From positions 1 to 9,970 of the forward strand of contig CAZYDR010000126.1 in the NCBI GenBank assembly GCA_964645285.1: a DNA stretch of 9,970 nucleotides, in the 5' to 3' direction. Source of the DNA: JAYZAP01 sp964645285 (GTDB taxonomy: Bacteria; Pseudomonadota; Alphaproteobacteria; JAAXGF01). The position numbers and the translations under genes were made by a program. Each line of letters starts with the position of its first letter. Positions within the stretch are counted from its first letter, which is position 1. Positions 5,399-9,970 of the stretch are shown one piece after another. The notes under the pieces are model-generated. The model saw nothing but the letters and a program-made list of their open reading frames with translations. It searched no databases and had not been told where the DNA came from.

Positions 5399-7842
5399 TG
5401 GCGGCTTTTCCGACCCAGGCCCGGGCGGTCATCATCGGCGGCGGCATCGTCGGCTGCTCGACCGCCTACCACCTGGTCCGCGAGGGCTGGGGCGACGTGG
5501 TGCTGGTCGAGCGCGCCAAGCTGACCTCGGGCTCGACCTTCCATGCCGCCGGTCTGGTCGGCCAGCTTCGCACCTCGGCCAACATCACCCAGTTGCTTAA
5601 ATATTCGGTCGAGCTATACGACCGTCTCGAAGCCGAAACCGGCCTGGCCACCGGCTGGAAGCGCAACGGCGGCCTGCGCCTGGCCTGCAACGCCGAACGC
5701 ATGATCGAGATCGAGCGCCAGGCGACCACCGCCCGCAGCTTCGGCCTGGAGATGGATTTGCTATCGCCGAGAGAGGCTCAGGACCTGTGGCCGCTCATGG
5801 ATGTGAGTGACGTGGCCGGCGCCGCCTTTTTGCCAACCGACGGCCAGGCCAACCCGTCCGACATCACCCAGGCCCTGGCCAAGGGCGCGCGGAGCGGTGG
5901 CGCTCGCATTATCGAAGACTGCCCGGTCAGCGCCATCAAGGTGAAGGACGGCCGGGTCGTCGGTGTCACCACCGCCGCGGGCGACATTGCCTGCGAGGTG
6001 GTGGTCAACTGCGCCGGCCAATGGGCCCGCGAAGTCGGCGCGCTTGCGGGTGTGACGGTGCCCCTGCAATCGGTCCAGCACCAGTATCTCATCACCGAAA
6101 CCATCGACGGCATCACCCCGGACCTGCCGACCCTGCGCGACCCGGACCGCCTGACCTATTTTAAGGAGGATGTCGGCGGCCTGGTCATGGGCGGCTACGA
6201 GCCCAACCCCATCCCCTGGGCCCTGGACGGCATCCCCCAGGGCTTTCATTTCTCCCTGCTCGACACCGACGTGGACCATTTCGAGCAGATCATGGAGCAG
6301 GCCCTGGTGCGGGTGCCGGCCTTGGAGGACGCCGGGGTTAAGGAAATGATCAACGGGCCCGAGAGCTTCACCCCGGACGGCAACTTCATCCTCGGCGAAG
6401 CGCCGGAAGTGCGCGGCTTCTACGTCGGCGCCGGGTTCAACGCCTTCGGCATCGCCTCTGGCGGCGGGGCGGGCAAGGCCCTGGCCCAGTGGGTCGCCGG
6501 CGGCGAGGCACCCATGGACCTTTGGGTGGTGGATATCAAACGCTTCGCCGCCGCCCACCGCGACCAGGACTTCGTCCGCGAGCGCACCCTGGAACTCTAC
6601 GGCAAGCACTACACCATCGCCTGGCCCCATAAGGAACATGACAGCGGCCGGCCCCGGCGGGTCTCGCCGCTTTATGAGCGGCTCAGGGACCAGGGCGCTT
6701 GTTTCGGCTCCAAGCTCGGCTGGGAGCGGCCCAACTGGTTCGCGCCCAATGGAGTGGAGGCGCGTGACGACTACGCCATGGGCCGCCAGAACTGGTTCGA
6801 GCACGTCGGCGCCGAGCACCGGGCGACCCGCGAGCGGGTGGCGCTGTTCGACGCCACCTCCTTCGCCAAGTTCACGGTCACCGGCGAGGATGCCGAGGCG
6901 GCGCTCAACTGGATCTGCGCCAATAACGTGGCCAAACCCCCCGGCGGCCTGACCTATACCCAGATGTGCAATAGCCGAAGCGGCATCGAATGCGATCTCA
7001 CCGTGGCGCGTATCGACGCGGCCACGTTCTACATCGTCACGGGCACCGGCTTTGCAACCCATGACTATGCCTGGATCGAGCGCAACATCCCCGAAGGCAT
7101 GGACGCCCGGCTCGGTGACGTGACCGACGACTATTCGGTGTTCTCGCTCATGGGTCCCCGGGCGCGCGATGTGCTGGGCGCTGTCTGCGATCACAACCTT
7201 TCCAACGACGCCTTCCCGTTCGGCACCTGGCAGAACGTCACTATCGCCGGCGCCCCGGTGCGGGCCCTGCGCATTACCTATGTGGGCGAATTGGGCTGGG
7301 AGTTGCACGTACCAACTGGCGCGGCCCTGGCGGTCTACGAGCAGTTGATGGCGGCCGGCGAGCCCCACGGCATCGCCAACGCCGGCTACCGGGCTATCGA
7401 GTCCCTGCGCATCGAGAAGGGCTACCGCGCCTGGGGCTCCGACATCGGCCCCGATTTCTCGCCGCTGGAGGCCGGCATGGCCTGGGCCGTCAAGCTCGGC
7501 CGCAACGTGCCGTTCCTCGGCCGCGACGCCTTGGCCGCCCAAAAGGACAAGCCCCTGACCCGCCGCCTCGCCTGCTTCACGGTCGACGATCCGGCCGTGA
7601 CACTGCTCGGCCGCGAAACCATCTACCGGGACGGCGAGCGGGTCGGCTGGCTGACCAGCGGCGGCTGGGGCTACACGGTGGAGACCAATATCGGCTACGG
7701 CTATGTGCGCAACCCGGACGGAGTGAGCGCGGAATACCTGGAATCAGGCGCCTACGAACTGGAAGTCGCCACCCGCCTGGCGCCCTGCAAGTTGCACATG
7801 GGCCCGCTCTACGACCCGAAAATGGCGCGGGTAAAGGGTTAG
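5398..7842 (+). CDS. FAD-dependent dehydrogenase fused to a GcvT-like folate domain (dimethylglycine/sarcosine dehydrogenase family)
   Basis: This 814-residue enzyme should oxidise an N-methyl group of an amino acid such as dimethylglycine or sarcosine and pass the one-carbon unit to tetrahydrofolate. The N-terminal DAO domain begins with the FAD-binding motif GGGIVG (14-19), with E38 at the end of the second strand. GSTFHAAGL (45-53) matches the position where this family attaches FAD covalently through a histidine (H49 here). The flavin domain closes with PDGNFILGE and GAGFNAFGIASGGGAGKALA, up to about residue 366. A GcvT/aminomethyltransferase module follows from about residue 465 (NWFEHVGAEH, LFDATSFAKF, MGPRARDV, YVGELGWELHVP, RIEKGYRAWGSDIGPD), and its C-terminal barrel starts near GRETIYRDGERVGWLTSGG (738-756). 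AAGGAGA (5384-5390) precedes the ATG at 5398; a GTG at 5395 is a poorer alternative. It is the last gene of the operon. The family is firm; which methylated glycine is used is not. Confidence 0.9.
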   Translation: MAAFPTQARAVIIGGGIVGCSTAYHLVREGWGDVVLVERAKLTSGSTFHAAGLVGQLRTSANITQLLKYSVELYDRLEAETGLATGWKRNGGLRLACNAERMIEIERQATTARSFGLEMDLLSPREAQDLWPLMDVSDVAGAAFLPTDGQANPSDITQALAKGARSGGARIIEDCPVSAIKVKDGRVVGVTTAAGDIACEVVVNCAGQWAREVGALAGVTVPLQSVQHQYLITETIDGITPDLPTLRDPDRLTYFKEDVGGLVMGGYEPNPIPWALDGIPQGFHFSLLDTDVDHFEQIMEQALVRVPALEDAGVKEMINGPESFTPDGNFILGEAPEVRGFYVGAGFNAFGIASGGGAGKALAQWVAGGEAPMDLWVVDIKRFAAAHRDQDFVRERTLELYGKHYTIAWPHKEHDSGRPRRVSPLYERLRDQGACFGSKLGWERPNWFAPNGVEARDDYAMGRQNWFEHVGAEHRATRERVALFDATSFAKFTVTGEDAEAALNWICANNVAKPPGGLTYTQMCNSRSGIECDLTVARIDAATFYIVTGTGFATHDYAWIERNIPEGMDARLGDVTDDYSVFSLMGPRARDVLGAVCDHNLSNDAFPFGTWQNVTIAGAPVRALRITYVGELGWELHVPTGAALAVYEQLMAAGEPHGIANAGYRAIESLRIEKGYRAWGSDIGPDFSPLEAGMAWAVKLGRNVPFLGRDALAAQKDKPLTRRLACFTVDDPAVTLLGRETIYRDGERVGWLTSGGWGYTVETNIGYGYVRNPDGVSAEYLESGAYELEVATRLAPCKLHMGPLYDPKMARVKG

Positions 7843-8648
7843 GGGAATGTCTTCTCAAGGAAGGTGATCACGGCGTCACCGGCGCCGTGGTCGTAGAGGT
7901 CGTTGTGATTGGCACCGGGAAAGAACTGGGCGTCCTTGGGCTCGACGGCGGCAGCCAACAGACTGTGGCTCATATCGATAGGCACCACCATGTCTCGGTC
8001 GCCGTGGATGATGAACAGTGGCGCGTTGATGCGGTCGATCTTGGAGATCGAGTCGAAGCGGTCGAGCACCAGATATTGCGCCGGCACATACCAGTAGTGG
8101 CGCTGGGCCACATTGGCCGCCGAGGTCAGCGGTGCTTCCAGCACCACGGCGCCGATGTCGCGCTCGGTAGCGACCTGGACCGCCGGGCCGCTGCCGATGG
8201 ATTCGCCGTAGACAATCGTGCGATCTGCCGCCACCCCGGCCTCGGCCAGGAAGTCGAGGGCGGCGCGGGCGTCGTTATAGAAGCCATCCTCGTCCGGGCT
8301 GCCAGGGTTGTTGCCATAGCCGCGCCACGACGCCAGCATGACACCGTAGCCGGCGTCGAGGTAAGGTCGCGCCTTGCTGCCGCGATGGCCGATATGGCCG
8401 GCGTTGCCGTGGAAGTAAACCAGGGTCGGCGCGCCTTCCCTGGTGGGCGCCCGATACCAGGCGGTAAGGTCGAGACCGTCGGCGGTGGTCACCGTCACGG
8501 CTTCCATGTCGGAGACGCCGGCCTGATCGAGCTGTGGCGCACTGGTGTCCGGGTGGTACATCATGCGGCGCTGGCCGATGAACATGAGTCCGGCAAACAA
8601 GGCGTAGCCGGCGCAGGCGTAGGTCAAATAGCGTAAGATAGGTGTCAT
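7839..8648 (-). CDS. Membrane-anchored alpha/beta hydrolase (Bem46/ABHD13-17-like)
   Basis: This 269-residue protein has one N-terminal hydrophobic helix (about residues 6-25) followed by RR and a catalytic domain, so it is probably anchored in the inner membrane. The oxyanion strand-loop is YFHGNAGH (78-85). The nucleophile elbow is GESIG (148-152) with S150. The acid is likely D219 in HGDRDMVVP and the base H248 in GANHND, so the triad is complete. SWRGYGNNPGSP (107-118) is typical of the Bem46/ABHD13/ABHD17 group, whose bacterial members are mostly uncharacterised serine hydrolases (esterase or thioesterase-like). No good Shine-Dalgarno precedes the ATG at 8646-8648, but the transmembrane start fits. 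The gene converges on the dehydrogenase with a 4-bp overlap of stop codons and is divergent from the protease gene. I see no evidence tying it to the amine operon. Confidence 0.85.
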   Translation of the reverse strand: MTPILRYLTYACAGYALFAGLMFIGQRRMMYHPDTSAPQLDQAGVSDMEAVTVTTADGLDLTAWYRAPTREGAPTLVYFHGNAGHIGHRGSKARPYLDAGYGVMLASWRGYGNNPGSPDEDGFYNDARAALDFLAEAGVAADRTIVYGESIGSGPAVQVATERDIGAVVLEAPLTSAANVAQRHYWYVPAQYLVLDRFDSISKIDRINAPLFIIHGDRDMVVPIDMSHSLLAAAVEPKDAQFFPGANHNDLYDHGAGDAVITFLEKTFP

Positions 8649-8681
8649 CGTCGATGTGGGTCCGTGAAATTCAAATCAACT

Positions 8682-8706
8682 CCAGCGGCCATATATTGGC
8701 CGCTGG
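8682..8706. repeat. Perfect 10-bp inverted repeat with 5-base spacer
   Basis: CCAGCGGCCA (8682-8691) and TGGCCGCTGG (8697-8706) are perfect complements around TATAT. It lies 34 bp upstream of the hydrolase start, between divergent genes, and no T-run follows on either strand. It is therefore more likely an operator or leader hairpin than a terminator. Confidence 0.6.
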
Positions 8707-8723
8707 CAAGCGCAACTGCGCGT

Positions 8724-8739
8724 CGCCGACCGTTCGGCG
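8724..8739. repeat. Short 6-bp inverted repeat
   Basis: CGCCGA (8724-8729) pairs with TCGGCG (8734-8739) around CCGT. On its own this could be chance in GC-rich DNA. It is noted because it lies in a series with three stronger inverted repeats in the same spacer. Confidence 0.35.
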
Positions 8740-8750
8740 GAAGCCTGCGT

Positions 8751-8764
8751 GGCGTTCGAACGCC
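8751..8764. repeat. Perfect 14-bp palindrome
   Basis: GGCGTTCGAACGCC reads the same on both strands with no spacer, as expected for a dimeric DNA-binding protein site. Its last base is the first base of the next inverted repeat, so the two are directly abutted. Confidence 0.5.
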
Positions 8765-8790
8765 CATCGGTCATTCTTCATGACCGATGG
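8764..8790. repeat. Perfect 11-bp inverted repeat with 5-base spacer, next to a -10-like box
   Basis: CCATCGGTCAT (8764-8774) and ATGACCGATGG (8780-8790) are perfect complements around TCTTC. The repeat covers the place where a -35 element would lie for the TATAAC box that follows immediately. A protein bound here would therefore be expected to affect transcription of the protease gene; this is inferred from position. Confidence 0.6.
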
Positions 8791-8796
8791 TATAAC
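8791..8796 (+). promoter_or_regulatory. Possible -10 box for the aspartic protease gene
   Basis: TATAAC resembles a sigma70-type -10 hexamer and lies 30 bp before the ATG at 8827, leaving a short leader. No good -35 hexamer is seen, because the expected place is occupied by the 11-bp inverted repeat. The spacer before the ATG shows no clear Shine-Dalgarno. Confidence 0.35.
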
Positions 8797-8826
8797 ACCG
8801 CGCGCGCGCATCATAACCGGCCAATC

Positions 8827-9558
8827 ATGAGCGACAACCCCTGGGATCGCCAATCCACACCACCACCGCGCCGTGGTGGCGGCGGTTGGTGGGTTCTCAT
8901 GGCCGCGGCGGTGGGTCTGATTGCCCTGCTCGCCTGGCAATTTCCCGAGGCTCTGAAGACCGAACAGGACTGGCTCCACTTGGTCTATCTCATCGGCCTG
9001 CTGGCCCTGGTTTCCAGTGGCGCCATCTCCCGGCGGCGCAACCGCCTGGGCCAGAGCGCCAAGCAGGCCGCCGTATGGCTGGCCATCGCCCTGGTCTGCA
9101 TTGCCGGCTACGGCTACCGCTATGAGGCCCAGGCAGTCGGCCAGCGGGTGCTCGGCGAGTTGGTGCCGGGCTACGCCGCCAACACCGGCGAGGCGGCCGT
9201 GACCTTGCGCGCCGGGCCCAACGGTCACTACCGGGTTCAGGCGGTGGTCGACGGCGCCCGGCTGAATTTTCTGGTGGATACCGGCGCCAGCGATGTGGTG
9301 CTCAGTCTGGCCGACGCCCGCAAGCTCGGCTTCAACCCCGACACCCTAGCCTATACCCTGCTCTTTTCCACCGCCAACGGCATGGTGCGCGGGGCGCCGG
9401 TGATCCTTGGCGAGATCGCCATCGGCCGCATCCGCATCACCAACGTCGCCGCCTCGGTCAACCAAGCCCCCATGGCCGGCTCTCTGCTCGGCATGAGCTT
9501 CCTCGGCCGCCTGTCCGCCTACGAGGTCCGGGGCGGCTCCCTGACCCTGCGGCAGTAG
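8827..9558 (+). CDS. Membrane-anchored retropepsin-like aspartic protease (TIGR02281 family, clan AA)
   Basis: This 243-residue protein begins with a short proline/arginine-rich cytoplasmic tail, then three predicted membrane helices (about 21-37, 50-66 and 80-96). A C-terminal domain follows from about residue 123. The active-site motif is FLVDTGASDVVL (148-159) with catalytic D151, followed by DARKLGF, and the closing strand region SLLGMSFLGRLSAYEVRGGSLTL (219-241). One such domain gives one catalytic aspartate, so activity would need a homodimer, as in retroviral proteases. The family is common in alphaproteobacteria and its substrate is not established. The ATG at 8827 is chosen because MSDNPWDR is a typical beginning for these proteins; an upstream GTG at 8749 would place two palindromes and the -10-like box inside the gene. 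The gene is monocistronic and followed by a bidirectional terminator. Confidence 0.87.
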   Translation: MSDNPWDRQSTPPPRRGGGGWWVLMAAAVGLIALLAWQFPEALKTEQDWLHLVYLIGLLALVSSGAISRRRNRLGQSAKQAAVWLAIALVCIAGYGYRYEAQAVGQRVLGELVPGYAANTGEAAVTLRAGPNGHYRVQAVVDGARLNFLVDTGASDVVLSLADARKLGFNPDTLAYTLLFSTANGMVRGAPVILGEIAIGRIRITNVAASVNQAPMAGSLLGMSFLGRLSAYEVRGGSLTLRQ

Positions 9559-9571
9559 CCACAATAGAAAA

Positions 9572-9591
9572 CGCCCGGCCGGGGCCGGGCG
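9572..9591. terminator. Bidirectional Rho-independent terminator
   Basis: CGCCCGGC (9572-9579) pairs with GCCGGGCG (9584-9591) around a four-base CGGG loop. On the minus strand the stem is followed by TTTTCTATT, a good terminator for the Bax-inhibitor gene that ends at 9616. On the plus strand the tail is only CTTCCGTAT, so termination of the protease transcript may be weaker. The 57-bp space between the convergent genes holds nothing else. Confidence 0.8.
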
Positions 9592-9615
9592 CTTCCGTAT
9601 CAGATCAACGCGGTC

Positions 9616-9970
9616 CTAGTTGCGGTTGCCGAACAGGCGCAGCAGCATGAGGAACAGGTTGATGAAGTCGAGATAGAGCCTGAGCGCTCCCATGATGGCC
9701 TTCTTGCTCATCACCGCGGCGGAATCGCTGGAAGCGTACATCTCCTTGATCTTCTGGGTGTCGTAGGCGGTGAGGCCGACGAAAACCAGCACACCGATCA
9801 CCGAAATGGCGAATTCCAGAGCCGAAGACGGCAGGAACCAGTTGACGATCGAGGCCAGGATGATGCCGATGAGGCCCATGAACAGGAACGAGCCCCAGCC
9901 CGTAAGGTCGCGCTTGGTGGTATAGCCGTAGAGGCTCATGGTGCCGAACACGCCAGCGGTGATGAAGAAC
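9616..9970 (-). CDS. Bax inhibitor-1 / YccA family membrane protein, C-terminal part (runs off right edge)
   Basis: The reading frame is open to the right edge. The visible 118 codons start inside FFITAGVFGTMSLYGYTTKRDL, so the true start lies beyond 9970. At least three further hydrophobic segments follow: GSFLFMGLIGIILASIVNWFL, FAISVIGVLVFVGLTAYDTQKI and the terminal LYLDFINLFLMLLRLFGNRN. GYTTKRDLTGWGSF, the TAYDTQKIKEMY loop and the LYLDFINLFLxLLRLFG ending are diagnostic of bacterial Bax-inhibitor-1 proteins. Aspartates in this region form the pH/calcium-sensing pair in the structurally studied homologue BsYetJ. Full-length members have about 230-250 residues, so roughly half is missing. 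The cellular role in alphaproteobacteria is unclear (calcium leak or membrane-protein quality control have been proposed). It ends at the bidirectional terminator. Confidence 0.93.
   Translation of the reverse strand, partial: FFITAGVFGTMSLYGYTTKRDLTGWGSFLFMGLIGIILASIVNWFLPSSALEFAISVIGVLVFVGLTAYDTQKIKEMYASSDSAAVMSKKAIMGALRLYLDFINLFLMLLRLFGNRN

Noticed and set aside
5761..7542. Open frame of 593 codons on the minus strand opposite the dehydrogenase
   Set aside because: It shows no recognisable motif and a composition typical of antisense reading of GC-rich DNA.
7887..8636. Open frame of 249 codons on the plus strand opposite the hydrolase
   Set aside because: The minus-strand frame has a full catalytic triad and a membrane anchor; this one shows only composition bias.
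8749..8826. GTG at 8749 as start of the aspartic protease
   Set aside because: It would put two perfect palindromes and a -10-like box inside the coding region and add a tail not typical of the family.

Overview
This window looks like a GC-rich alphaproteobacterial chromosome segment, probably from the Rhodospirillales or a close relative. The grounds are the roughly two-thirds GC coding sequence, the fused double-permease betaine-type transporter, a TIGR02281-type membrane aspartic protease and a Bax-inhibitor-1 protein ending in a typical alphaproteobacterial C-terminus. It reads as metabolic chromosome rather than a mobile island. No transposase, integrase, tRNA, rRNA, CRISPR or phage gene is visible. 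A run of ten N at 1996-2005 marks an assembly gap.

Left edge (1-332): the first codons of a DeoR-family regulator lie on the minus strand. Its AT-rich divergent upstream region carries an 11-bp direct repeat and a hairpin.

Main operon (333-7842, plus strand): five genes are packed together. They are a periplasmic quaternary-amine binding protein, a GC-rich stem-loop, a ProV-type ATPase (broken by the N gap), a double-length ProW-type permease, a choline/ethanolamine-kinase-like phosphotransferase, and a two-module flavin/folate dehydrogenase of the dimethylglycine/sarcosine dehydrogenase family. Stop and start codons overlap at ATPase/permease and at kinase/dehydrogenase, and only 9 bases separate permease from kinase. 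The simplest reading is that a methylated amine (glycine betaine, dimethylglycine, choline or similar) is imported, and an N-methyl group is oxidised off by the dehydrogenase and passed to tetrahydrofolate. The kinase would act on choline, ethanolamine or a related amino-alcohol. The exact substrates cannot be read from sequence.

Right part (7839-9970): a membrane-anchored alpha/beta hydrolase on the minus strand converges on the operon, and the two stop codons overlap by 4 bp. It is divergent from a membrane-anchored retropepsin-like protease. The divergent spacer between them holds four inverted repeats in about 110 bp. A bidirectional terminator then separates the protease from a Bax-inhibitor-1 family gene on the minus strand, which runs off the right edge.

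The points most worth a second look are the probable mis-join inside the ATPase gene, where removing exactly 51 bases restores a canonical ProV sequence, the kinase inside the transport/demethylation operon, and the palindrome-rich divergent spacer. I found no clearly new defence or mobile system.
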